Position numbers and translations under genes: made by a program
Notes under the pieces: model-generated
The model's input: only the letters and a program-made list of their open reading frames with translations
What the model was told of the DNA's origin: nothing
The model's database searches: none
Shown here: positions 33,001 through 44,570 of the stretch, one piece after another
How positions within the stretch are numbered: the first letter of the stretch is position 1
How the letters are laid out: each line of letters starts with the position of its first letter
DNA from: Termitomyces sp. T153
Taxonomy: Eukaryota > Basidiomycota > Agaricomycetes > Agaricales > Lyophyllaceae
NCBI GenBank assembly: GCA_018296165.2
Contig: JACKQL020000047.1
Span: 62,001-126,000, forward strand
DNA length: 64,000 bases
Direction: 5' to 3'

Positions 33001-36000
33001 TTGGGCACAAGATCAGGGAAGTGAACTTCTCCTAGACGCTCTACCAAGGTACCCAAAGCTTTGGCTGCCGTGGCACGAGCTTCTGGAACAGGATCAACGA
33101 GAACAACATGCACCATCGGCAAAAGCTCCGATAGATAGGGTACAAAATCTTTCGAGTCCGTGAGTGAGGCCAAGTTGCCCACGATCTGCGCAGCTTTCTT
33201 TTTAGTGTCAGAGCCACGTTCTCGTAAGCCACGCTCAATGATCGGTACAACCTGAATTGAGCGACTTTTGAGAGAACAATTTAGAGGAAGCAAAAAAAGA
33301 AACTTACCAACGCCAAAGATGAGTGGTCGATGTAGTGCATGAATGACGTCTTCAGAAGGGAAGACAGAGCATTCGGTGTCTTTGCGGGATCCACCAATGC
33401 TTTGAGAAGGACTGGTACTAGTGACTGAATCTCGGGGTTACTGATGACCTCACCAAATTGTTTCAGGCTCTTGTTGGCAGCTGTCCGAACCTGGGCATGA
33501 GAATCGGTAAGAACTCCAGTGAGGCGGGGTATAACAATAGGTAAGGAAACGGAGAGTTGACGAGGGGAACAATAGGCCATCATTCCCAACAGCTCAATCG
33601 ATCCCTTCTTCGTGCGCCATTGCTTTTCATCTAGACCCTCTAGTAGAGATGGCAGGATGAGTTTGACTCCGTAACCTGAGAGATTTCCCATGATCACTCG
33701 TGCGGCATCTTGGGTAGCTTCTCGGACGTCGGTAGCGCCGTCACCGAATAAAGAGAGGAGTAAAGGAAGGACGTAGGTAATATAGGGTTCGAAAAGTCGC
33801 CCCAGAGCATTGGAGAGTGTTTCAAAGGCAAACATGACGCCTTGACGAGGTTCGTACCGCTTCTTATCTTCAGTTGCAGTGCGTAACCGGGATATAACAT
33901 CAAATTCCTTCATACCGCCAATCCCAGTGCCTTTGAGAACACCAGCGAGACCATACGCTGCACCACGACGAGTAGCATATTTGGGAGAGTTGAATAAGTC
34001 ATCCATCAAATCATCAACTAACGACGCGAGCCTTGGTCGCATCAGTTGAACTAGAGGCGAAAGGCAGTCTGATACTGCAATTTGCACTTGCTCTGCAGGA
34101 GTTTTGAGGGCTTCGACAAGTCGGTTTACGATCGTCGGTATACGCGGATCACTGGAGTCCAAATGCCGTGCGAGACGACCGAAAAGAATGATAACCGCTT
34201 CCTTTATCTGATCGTCGGTCTCTGTTGCAGGACTAGGCTGCGCGAGGTGATTTTCGAAGAAAGATATAAGTGCCGCCAACCGTTCAGCACCATGGAAGTC
34301 GATAACAGTGGTACCAGCGTTGAGCATTCCACGACGAACCTCGGCAACGCGATCGCCTAAAGCTTGATCCCTGACCAAGAAATGGAAAAAAGGCTCGATT
34401 TCAGCCGGCGTGAACATGGGCGAAAGCTGCTCAAAGGTTTGCGCAATTGCGAGTCTAGCTGGCCAGGGATCGGCTCGATCAAGGCTTTGAGCAATAACCA
34501 TTCCCTGGTAAAATTGTGAGTCTCCAGACTAAGCTTCGATAGCTCAAATATGCATACATATTCATCATATTCTGGGGCCAGTATCTTAGCCTTCGGTCTT
34601 CGTTAGCACACATAGACGGCGCAGATTCAAGCATAAAATCGGCTAACCTTTTCCCTGTAGAATTCTTGTAGCACCTGGATGACTTTTTGGATCGCTTGGG
34701 GCCAGTGTTCAGCACCATCGGCGATAGCAGAAGCAGCACTAGAGCGAACATAAGCATTATTGTGCCCTGTTCAAAAGATGCATTAGGCAGGTGAAGTGTA
34801 TCAGCATGACACCTACCAAGATAACCGAGCAAAGTATCAAGGAAATGCTCTGGAACATCTAAACCGTTGTCCTCCCACAGATGGCGAGCCAATCTCGCAT
34901 TTTGTTCGTCCTCGTCATGACAGGCTAACAATAGCTCGGGGGACCAGTCAAGGTCTGTCAAATCAAAGGGCTGTCCATGATTCAGTAACACTATGAGGTC
35001 TCAAGAATAAGGACGCACTTGAAGAGTCTGAAGACAAGAATTACGAACGTATACCTCTTGCATAAGTGTTCCCCGTAGAAGGACATATATTTCCTTCGGT
35101 GAAGCTGTAGCCTGTGTAGCTTCTCCTAGTTCTACCAGAGCAGATGAAGCATCTTTGCTGAGCTTCGGCTGTTGTCTGATCACGTGGAGAAGCTTTTCCA
35201 TCGTCTGTATACGAGGGAACGCAGGATTCGCAACTGGTCGTTTGAACTAAGTCAGAATCACTAGCAAGCAAAGAAAACATAACGAACATTCGCCGCTATG
35301 GAATCTAATGATAGCAAGGGCAAGAGCAACTTGTTCGAGTGCTTCTTCTTCTTCTTCCGCCGAAATACCACCCTGAAGCAATACCTGCCCTAGCAAAGGA
35401 TATGCGTACGAGAATGTCGCAGCATCAAATGGCACCTGCTCCGAAAGCGTTTGGAGTCGTAAGAGGACACGAATGACCAAGTCTATACAATGTCCTGGTT
35501 TAGCGATTCTTTCCATAAGAAAAACACTCACAATTCAAGGGCTCGCTCTGTAGTTCCTCGGGGACGACCTCAATCTTTAAGCTGCGAAGGGTCGCCACGC
35601 CAATCCACTTACGGAAGGTGTCAAGTCTCTCAGAAGTGCACTTGGCCAAGTCCTGTTATCGATGACTGAGATGTCGACGTAAACGTCAAACAACAGAAAA
35701 ATACCAAGTAGGTTTCAAAAGCCGCCCCTCCAACCAAAGCCGAGCCACGACCCAGCGCGCCCTCCAAGATCAGGGAAGCAATCGAGGAAATGTGATCTCG
35801 GAACTGTTCGACGCCTGAACCAGCAAGACTCTGCACGAGCCGAAGGCCGCGGTGAAGCCTTCTTTGTATATCAACAACGTGCTGCCGAACTCTTGCTTCC
35901 TCCTCGAGCTGAGCACTAACAATGGCTTGTTGTTGCTTCGTCAATGTTTTTGAAGCCGCTGCCTTCTTAGAAGCAATATTCTTTCGGATCTCTTCGTCCC

Positions 36001-39000
36001 ACTTCGCTAGTTCGGCATCCTTACCCTTGGTGGAAACTTTCGCCTCGCCTTTCGAGGCAAGCACTAGAACAAAGGGTCGCGTGAGCTGGAAAGTCTAAGA
36101 CATCAGAAAGAATGGCTAACCATCAACATAAGTCGTCCCCTCAGGGGTTAACCATATTCCAAAGTCGGATTCGGTCAAAGCGTTAACGACTACCGGGTTA
36201 ATATCTTCGCGTAACTGGTCCATTATACGTGGAAGCGTCTGCTCTGGGGCGACGAACGCCAAGGTGTTGACAGCGCTGTAGCTGGCATCCGCGAAGCCGA
36301 ACTGTAGGCGTAGTCTTCAGTAACGGCCAGTCATCGAGGTAATGGCAATGCATCACCTTAGCATCTGCGGTCGACCCACTCAAAATAAGATCGAGAAGCT
36401 TGTCTAGATGTTTGGTGATCACCTCGTGTGGATCCGTATGCGCTCTCTGGCACAGATCGATCCATGTCTGTCGAGAATTGCCACCTAGAAAAAATTGAAA
36501 TTAGCAAGTACAAACATAGAGAAGCCACAGACCATACATATGAGGTGGTGGTGACCAAGAAGGATGGAATGAATGACAACATCTTCCCTGACACTCAGCT
36601 CTGTGTCCTCCGCAAAGGATACAGCACTAAGCAACAAGTTCGAGAGTCGTGAATGCTTGTTCCACGAAGCAAAGGTCTCATCCGTAGAAGTCGATGCAGC
36701 TCCTTTCGAAACCGGCGGTCCGCGCGCAAGGAAAGCAGTCAGACCGTCACGGAGGATGCAATTCATGAGCTCAGGAAATGTTGCCGTACTCCGTTCGACG
36801 ATAACGTTGACCTCTCGTCGGATCTCAGGTGTAGATCCTTCGAGGGAGAGGTAGATGAGTACAAGGCCTAGCTGCGTGCTAAAGTTCAAGTTAGTTGGCT
36901 GCTGGAGCTAGCGAACAAAAGGACATACCGAAGATTCTCATTTTTCGCAAACTCACTGTTATAGTAAAGCAAAGACGCCTCCCACGCTTGCAGAAGCCAC
37001 TTCTCCTCCGTGGAATCACTCAGCTTCTGATACACTTTGTCCCAGAGAAGGAACGAAGGTTTCGTCGAGCCAGACGCGATCGACGTCAACGCCACATTTT
37101 TCAAAATGACATCGTCTAAGCAGATTATTATGTCAATCTAAGCCAGAACAACACGCATAATAGCAACATACTGAACTTTCCGGTCTTCGCGAGCGGACCC
37201 AGCAGCACCGTCGTCGCGATATAAGCCTCGAGAGGCCCCGCACTGGCATTCAACGGATTTGCAGCGACAGTCTTCAAGCTTCCCTCTAGCGCCGGTACAA
37301 TTGCTTTGGCAAAACACAAGGCCTGCTCCTCGCCAAAATCGAGCCCACCGACAAGGATCGTACCTGCAAGTCCACAGAACGCACGGCGCACCCCTGGCTT
37401 CACGTTGCCCATCTCCCTGGCGATGAGAGCCGTCGTCTCAGGTGTCAGAGCGCCAGACACAGGAGACTTGAGGACGAAGACGATGTGAGGAGCGAGAGCA
37501 CCTACAAGGCAAGCTGTGACTCCTTCATGCACCTCCTTTGCAAGAAGCGGAGTCGTCGTCTGTATAAGGGAGGCGGAAATACTGGAGGAAGGGGCGAGAT
37601 GTGCGAGCATTGTGTATAAGGCGATACGATGATCCGGCCCTGTAGTCCTACCGGTCTTTGGAAGGGCAACGAGTTCGGTGAGTGCATGAGAAGTGGACTC
37701 GGAGGGAGCATTGGCAGGAAGAAATGTTTTGAACAGCTCTATGGCGCTAGCGCGGGTCAGCGGGTTGCTGGACTTGGCGCTGTTGAGAGTCTGGGTGAGA
37801 ATGCAGCGGAAGGCGCCTGTGGTGAGATGGTGAGCGTAGGCCGAGATGAAACTGGATATAACTAACATTCGAGTCAGTAGAGTTTTGAATGAAGGAGTTA
37901 ACGAACCAGGCAAAGAAATTTCTGGCGATCGTAGAAGCGCTTTCTCGATCGTAGGGAGTATCCTCTGCAAAAAATCTTGCTCCGATACGAAGTTAGTGAT
38001 GAAATCGCTATATGCGTTCTGATTTCGTCAAGACCATGTCAAAACTGTTATAATTCACGTACAGAGATGTAGGACGGAACGGCAACTTTAGACATCAAGA
38101 CATAAGTTGAGTAAGAGGCAATAATTTCGTCCTAGGTGAGGTGAGTAGACGGTTTCTAGGCAAAGGAGGTATCGCACTTTGAGTTCTTGAGGAAGTCGCG
38201 AGGACGGCTCGGCATTAACGTTCTTCAGACGCACGAGAACACTGACAGAGACACCGAGCAGCAGCATCATTCTTAGCGGAGACTGGCTAGATTTTGAGAT
38301 GGTCAACAAGGTTTTGATTAAAGTCGGTATTCTCTCCCCGGCCTGTTGAGATCGTCAATATCTCCAACACAGAATACGCGTCAAATTTCTCTTACCGAGC
38401 GCAGGGCACGCCTGATGCGTACCAAAGCACCGTGTAATAAAGATTGTTTTGCCTTTGCTGAGGCGTTGATCATGTCCAGTAAAGTTGCCATCGAACCCAC
38501 AAGCACGCGCCAAATGTTTGTCGACGGAAATTCAGGACTTGTGTTGACGCAGATAGTGTATATTTCGCAAGACCAACTCAACAGTACGAACAGGTCAGAA
38601 GACGCGTATGAGCTAGAAGAACAAAAAATAGAAATTGAATACGCAATTGTCAGGAAGACAGAGCTTGGGTCCTAACCTCGGAGAACCGCGTTTTACGAGG
38701 CGAGCAACTTCGTTGGACAACCATCCAAGAATCTGCTCTGTGACACCCAGCTTGACCTCGTTTGGTGTACCGTTCGGCAGCCCTCGTAGTTCGTCCTTCC
38801 TGATCAACTCCATGCCCACTGCTTCCACTGCATCTCGCGACGCGTTATCAGGATATCGGGGATAAGTCAGAGTTAATAGCTTGAATATATCCATAATTTG
38901 CGACAACGAAAGGTCTTGAATGATTTGCTCGTCATTGAGAGTTTTGTAGGTTAAAAAATCGACTAACCTGCATGCTTCACGAGCGATAACAGCTCATCCT

Positions 39001-39136
39001 GCAAAAACCGCACCCTTTCTTTTGCTTTTGCTCCTAGTAGTTTGTCCTGGGCATACTCCAGCGATTTCTGCCAATCATCCATCACCCGATCTCGCTGCCA
39101 CAAAAAGTCACTTGTCGAGACATCTGGATCGTCCAT
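30024..39136 (-). CDS. GCN1: GCN1, translational activator of the eIF2alpha kinase Gcn2
   Basis: A giant HEAT-repeat protein of roughly 2,600 residues that binds ribosomes with Gcn20 and activates Gcn2 when uncharged tRNA accumulates. About twenty short introns split it. Recognisable parts in order: N-terminal HEAT array (HILTPSFKTLLTRM region, 37,970-37,128), the charged linker LTKQQQAIVSAQLEEEARVR (about 35,960-35,900), the eEF3-like segment (RRGAAYGLAGVLKGTGIGGM, FGDGATDVREATQDAARVIM, EKQWRTKKGSIELLGMMAYC, 34,000-33,560), and the region known in yeast to bind the Gcn2 RWD domain (FVPYLSELLPMVHVVLVDPV, VDRQGAAQGLSEVLAGLGME, 33,150-32,900). The C-terminus ends ..DQSLDGLF. The first in-frame ATG (39,136) gives MDDPDVSTSDFLWQRDRVMD; an open, spliceable extension upstream lacks an ATG. 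The gene is divergent from CTK3. Confidence 0.93.
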
Positions 39137-39393
39137 GACTGTTGAGGATATCCACGATTGGATCGCTGCCTCGCTCAAGGGCTCAGTTGACTTCTCCTGC
39201 TTCCTGAGCTTCGCGAAAGTCGCTCTTTTAGGCAGATTTGAAAAACACTAAAAAAAGAAAGTGAAGAAAACGGAAAGACGATTCACCTCAGTGATCGTGG
39301 GAGTTAGCGTTATTGACCGTGGGAGACTTGCTTGTAACCCTCGCAGTGTTCCCTATTTCCAATTACCTCGCTCGAGTTTCAAAGCCTTAGATT
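39137..39393. promoter_or_regulatory. Shared divergent promoter of GCN1 and CTK3 (257 bp)
   Basis: The two start codons point away from each other with 257 bp between them. No TATA box is seen. The GCN1 reading frame stays open upstream of its ATG to a GT..AG-like interval, so part of this segment may be transcribed leader. Confidence 0.7.
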
Positions 39394-40354
39394 ATGGACC
39401 CTTTTGAAGTAAGGATGCAATTCCTTGCTTTACTGAGACGACTGAACGCGTCAGTAAACAGCTCATACTCCATGATTTTCGCTAAGACGTGAGTAGCGCA
39501 GATCCCAACAGTCAATACAAAAAGTAGTCGGTTTCGCCGTCAAATATTTCTCTGGATGTGGCGAAGATCTATGGGACTGTATTGTCGAAGAGTGTCAGAA
39601 GGTATAGCAATTATGTTGCTAAAAAACCAATGCTGACGAATTTCTAGGGCTCGGTGAACTCACGGATAAATATCCTCTATTTTCTCGATAGCCTCTGTGA
39701 GGCGTGTCTTCTTGTCAAGTCGCATGCAAAGGGCCAAGACAGAGATTCCAATCTCTACGTGAACTTTGTCACCCGCGATCTGGGGAAAATTGTCGAGAAT
39801 GTTGTACCTAAAGGCCGTCAAGGACTTCCTAATCTCGTCAGCACGAGACAAGTGGGATTTTTCTCCAACTTTTCTCCAACATTTCCTGAATTTCCTCTTA
39901 GATATTACAAAGTTGGCGAAGTAAACGAGTCATCGACCCCCAAACAGTTGACGATGTCCTCGCATCCCTCAACGACCGACAAACGGCTATCGACTCAACG
40001 AACCCATCCTCTTCCTCACCTTCCTCATCTTCCCACCACCACCATGCCCCGCTGCCGCGCAACGAAATTTTCAAACGCATTGAAGAGGATCGAGAACGAC
40101 ATAAACGCCTTCGGGAACGACGTTGGGTACAACCAATAACACATAACCCTTCTTCACATCAGCAACCGCCACTAGCTTCGTTCATGCCGCTCACGAACAC
40201 CGGCGATGGAGCGCAGGAGCTGACGATTGATATCGAGTTTGAGAACGAGTGGGAGACGACGAGTGATTGGAATGAGGATGATATAGAGGCGGCGACGGAA
40301 GAGGCGGAATTATGCTTTCCGGCAGAGGGAGAAGGGCCGATGGATCTTTCATGA
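39394..40354 (+). CDS. CTK3: CTD kinase subunit gamma (CTK3-like)
   Basis: It is a subunit of the kinase complex that phosphorylates Ser2 of the RNA polymerase II C-terminal domain. Four exons (39,394-39,453; 39,497-39,601; 39,648-39,851; 39,902-40,354) give 273 residues in frame. The N-terminal CID-like domain reads MDPFEVRMQFLALLRRLNAS, QQSIQKVVGFAVKYFSGCGE, DLWDCIVEECQKGSVNSRIN and ILYFLDSLCE. It continues with NFVTRDLGKIVENVVP and GLPNLVSTRQILQSWRSKRV, then a Ser/His-rich spacer and the C-terminal box NEIFKRIEEDRERHKRLRER. An acidic tail ends ..EGPMDLS. The first intron's acceptor (GAGTAG at 39,496) was chosen for frame; the others are clear. Confidence 0.9.
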
Positions 40355-40680
40355 GCGTGGTGCAGTGGTGCTTCCAAGTTTTTTTGTGTAATCTCCTAAT
40401 ATGTATGTTTTGAACTCCGTGCTATCTGAAGTGTGAAAAACGTATATAAGAATGCGAACTTCAATTTGATCTGACTTCTTCCCTGACATCTATTCAGGAT
40501 GGTAGGGGCCAAGACCGACAGACAAGACCCTGTGACGTTCCACACTACGCAAGGTACAACCAACTTTCCAGATGTGTCGAATCAATTCCAGCGCATTACC
40601 TTTGTATTACACAGCAGAAACGTGAAAATCGGGAAAACTGAGTAAAAACGTGATACAGCGCAGTCGCTGTAAATGCACTA
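40355..40680. other. CTK3 3' flank, no gene seen
   Basis: Short intergenic stretch between CTK3 and the tRNA gene on the opposite strand. Confidence 0.5.
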
Positions 40681-40778
40681 TGCATTAAGGGGGAATCGAA
40701 CCCCCGGCGGGTCGAGTCACAACCAGAATCATTGATTCCAAATGGCAACGACCCAGGTTACCACTACCCCATTAATGC
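40681..40778 (-). tRNA. tRNA-Gly (anticodon GCC) with intron
   Basis: The acceptor GCATTAA pairs perfectly with TTAATGC, followed by discriminator A. The D arm is GGGT-AGTGGT-AACC. The anticodon stem GGTCG pairs with CGACC, and the loop starts TTGCCA, giving GCC. About 26-27 nt of intron follow position 37, and within it TGGT can pair with the anticodon stretch GCCA, the usual anticodon-intron helix. The T arm GGGGG-TTCGATT-CCCCC is standard. A tRNA-Gln reading (TTG) was considered and fits the stems less well. Confidence 0.85.
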
Positions 40779-41240
40779 GCGTAAATTCCGTCTGTCCGGG
40801 CATATTCAACTAGACGGGCTCGAATGCTGTCCGTCCAACAGAAAGGCGGTAAGTATGCAACTCTGGACCGACTCTCAACGTCCTTGATTGTTCGTGGACC
40901 TAGAACTAAGGCACAATTACTTACATGCCCCGCAAGGCGGCAGGACCTACTCTTTGACGTCCGAACCGGGTGGTTGGACATACTAGCCTTGAAAGCCCCA
41001 TTGTACATCTGATGAGTTTCATCCTCATAGAAAGAGGTCAAGCCTACATGTGGTTCCAAAGAAGACAACTACGTCCAGTTCATCTGATCGAGAACTTTTG
41101 AACACCATTGCATCTTACGGAATCCAGCAACACTTTTAGTCCATTGATGGCTAATCATCATCGATGATCATTGTAGACTAGGTCTATAATGCATTACGCC
41201 ACATGTATATCTGATACACATAACAGCACAAGTCTCGCAA
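40779..41240. other. Intergenic, no gene seen
   Basis: Both strands hold short open stretches without homology. Confidence 0.4.
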
Positions 41241-42864
41241 CTACTTCCATTCTCTCTTTGTCGCGTGAGGGGTGATCTCTGTCAACCCAAAATCCGCCCC
41301 ATGAGGCTTTCCTGACTCGACATCGGCGTGACGCTGCTCTCTAACACTTGTCATGGCGATACTTCTCCGAGTTTGCCGCTAGTTAGAAAGCGAGATGAGA
41401 CAAGGCCTCTGATTTGAAGTTAATGAATATATAAGATACCCACCGTGGACTGCAAAGCAAAGTTCAAGTTTGAATCGAGATTGAGACCACTTGCCTCATT
41501 GATACTACGCAAATCGGCACGAGCGTTGAGACTATTTTGGCAGCGGTGAAATTAGTAGCAAGCATCAACAAGGAACAGAAAATACGTACGATGCCATAAG
41601 CGAGTTGGAAAAGACTTTTAGATAGTCAGATCTCCGGAGGAAAGGTTATTTACATAGCCATAAAAACTTACGACGAGGTACTATTAAGAAGATTGCCTGC
41701 CAACCATAGTTATCTAGCACGAGGAACTTTGAGGGAATTAGTAGCACTAGTGGACGCATGTGTTTCCTTACCAAGACCAGCTGGATTGTTGTCCCGCAGC
41801 TAATTTATCATCATCAACAAGGATATTGTAATGTAGCAGAATTGTTGTTTATACCTTGTAATTAAACCCGTCTCTTCATAACAAGTCAGACTCTCCTATG
41901 TTTACACATCTCTCTTCACCCACGAATGGTCCATAAAATGAGCTTGTCAATAATTGTCTTCGTCCTAAACGCGTCAGCTCAGTGCTCGAATTGCAAGAAT
42001 GTTGACGGAGAACTATTCACACACCTTGCGAGGGTCGCTCCGCGATGCGGCCACAAATAATAACACAAGGACACCGTGATCAACACGTCGTTTGACGTTG
42101 AGAACATGAGTGCTATTACGAACAACCATTCCCACTCGTTCCCGATAGCTATAAGATCGAGTGCACCATGGCAAATAACTGCCAGTGTCAAGAGACTGGT
42201 GAGGCGAAGGAGGCACAACACCCAAGCAATGACTGGAATAATCCATTTGGAAGACAGTATATAGATACGGTGCGCTGAGAATCCCTGCGTGGGTAGAGAT
42301 ATAGCTCTGAGTTGCAATGTCGAACGACATTTACCTGGACTGCAGGACCGATAATTGCAGTAAGGAACACAGTTATATCCCCCGTCGTTGTAAGCTCGAG
42401 AAGTACCCTTGGGTTCCCGTATCTGATGACCGAGTACTAGTGCATCGAAATCAGAAGGAATCGATCGGGTGCTCAATAACACTTCAACTCACATAGTAAA
42501 TCGTATGAGTTATTGTAATTGCATGAAGAAACTCCAAGACCCTGTCCCGGGAATCTCGAGCACTGAAGTTTGAATTTCTCTTGTGCTCACCATATGACAC
42601 CAACCTGTTTTTTGCGTGGCTCAGATTTCCATATTATAGGAGAACTGAGAAACTTACAAAAGCTTTCAGCAACCATCTGTCGTTAGAAAACCTTCTGCTG
42701 TATAGGTTAATCACCGCGTCAATCGTAGGGTGAAGGTCAGAAACTCACTTGTAGTATGTGAACGTCTGGGCAGTCACTGTTCCAAACAGAAAAATAGAGA
42801 CCAGGACTCCGATCTCGGCGGGACCGAGCGTTGAAGAGACATTAACGGCTGGTTGTTCTGCCAT
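41241..42864 (-). CDS. DUF6534-type multi-pass membrane protein
   Basis: A member of a large, functionally unknown basidiomycete family with about seven membrane helices. Exon 1 (42,864-42,749) encodes MAEQPAVNVSSTLGPAEIGV, LVSIFLFGTVTAQTFTYYK. Further exons give RFSNDRWLLKAF, RVLEFLHAITITHTIYY, SVIRYGNPRVLLE with ITVFLTAIIGPAVQ, AHRIYILSSKWIIPVIAWVL, LITVSLCYYLWPHRGATLAR, KTIIDKLILWTIR, ETGLIT, VFSNSLMAS and SLNARADLRSINEASGLNLD. The stop is at 41,241 after HATKREWK. About ten introns; several inner junctions were not fixed base by base. The C-terminal SLNAR-D-R motif and FSNSL are typical of the family. Confidence 0.82.
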
Positions 42865-44570
42865 TGTGCACCACAAAGCTTTCTAGAACCTGAGAGATGG
42901 TAAAAGGATGAACAGTAACTCAGAATATAAGGAGAAATAGGATAAACGACAGCACCGGATGCCTGGTCAATTATCTCGATAAGATAACCTTACCTGATAC
43001 TCGTCTTAAAACAAGTTTCATCCCACCGCTGACAGAATCAAAGGAGATTACAGATTTGCGGCTCTCACAGTAAGCTTCCCATCATTCCCTTCGAATTCTA
43101 GTCTATATATTGATGTAACGATTCGTTGAAATTGGCACGATGGATTGTTCCTTCATCGTAGAATGTAGTCCCGCAACAAAATGGATGTCATGATAGCTGC
43201 GTATGAAAGACAATCAAGATTCCAAATAATGGGCACAAGCAATTGCAACGAAACGTAGATGCTAGACCTTGGTTATTCGAGACACCAGTCACTGTGACCT
43301 GAACTTGACGACCTCTCTGAGCGTCATCTCTCCCCGACTCTGGGACGCATCTGACTAGTTGCAAAGGAAATTAAGGAAACAAGAATCTACAGAATTCAGA
43401 ATCGAGAAACATACCTGCATATATAATGTATCCTTCCTGGAGATAATCCTGATTTATTCTTCAAACTTGATTTTTGAAGACAAATCAACCACTTGGGTTA
43501 CCACATGTGACATTGTCAGCTAGCAGTCTGGAATATAACTTGGCAAACGACACCGAGTTCATCACTCGGTCGGAGAAAATGAAACAAAGTTGGAGCGTAC
43601 TTGCGACACCCATTTAGAATTAGAAACAGATGATGGACAAATTGATCGAGGAGCACTAGCAAATGACTACTTACCTCTGTCAGGCAGGTCTCGGCCTGAT
43701 AGGCCGGTGACAACGATACTGGGGTGATTACGTATGAGAGCCACAAACGCACAACGATTCTGACGCGGTTTTTTTTCAAAAAACAAACAAACAAGAAACA
43801 GCCTTGATAGACGTTGATAGACGCTTGCAATTGTTGCATAACCGAATGAATAAATAATTGAAAGCTTTCCTCCCCCTGATTTCCCACTCTTTGGCCTACC
43901 TCCGGGTCAGTCGGTATCTCAGTGCATGTGCCAATTACAAACACACTGTAATGAATTAGCTCCATTGACCACCTGCGACAGCCGACGTCTTTGTGATGTA
44001 GATGTGTTAGCAGAGGAGCAGAGCAGCGGACTATGGTATCGGGACGAATGTCCGAATCATCAAGTTAACAGAGAAGGTTCAGATCCAGCCAATTGGACAC
44101 AAGACTCTTTGATCCGAATAACGACCGGCAGTCATGAGTCGTGATTTTTTTTTAAAGAAATGCATATCTAATATCGAAGCAGAGAGTGGACCTTTTTGTC
44201 CATGTTACGAGCAAACTGCGTGAGGTCAAGAAAAGGATCGCCTTTTTCAACTTGGGACTCCGACGTCGGCACAACTTTCAACTCCTCCGCTAGGGAATGT
44301 TCAAGTTTATGGTGGCCTTTTGTCATGTGTTTGATGCATATGACTCTGTGACTATGTATTAAGCTTGATGATACCGACGTCTATGTTTGCTCTTTGCCTT
44401 TCATGATGTTTGAATACTGAAATGACTCTCCGTATCCCCGAAAAAATGCCGGCAAGTGCCTGTTTCAATCGACCGTCAACTTTTCGGCCGATGTGTGTAT
44501 CTCAATCTCGGCATACTTTACATTGAATATCTGAACCTGGAAGAAAGTCTTCTAGTCTATAATAGTAGTC
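42865..44570. other. Intergenic, no supported gene
   Basis: Promoter side of the DUF6534 gene and of the CoA-transferase gene. Minus-strand open stretches near 43,516-43,965 have no homology I can name. Confidence 0.4.

Noticed and set aside
36573..36871. Plus-strand frames opposite GCN1 near 36.6-36.9 kb
   Set aside because: Antisense to well-supported HEAT-repeat coding sequence.
40681..40778. tRNA-Gln(TTG) reading of the intron-containing tRNA
   Set aside because: The anticodon stem GGTCG/CGACC and loop TTGCCA fit Gly(GCC) better; the TTTGG stretch falls in the intron.
43516..43965. 149-codon minus-strand frame as a gene
   Set aside because: No recognisable motif, and I could not connect it to other exons; it may be chance.
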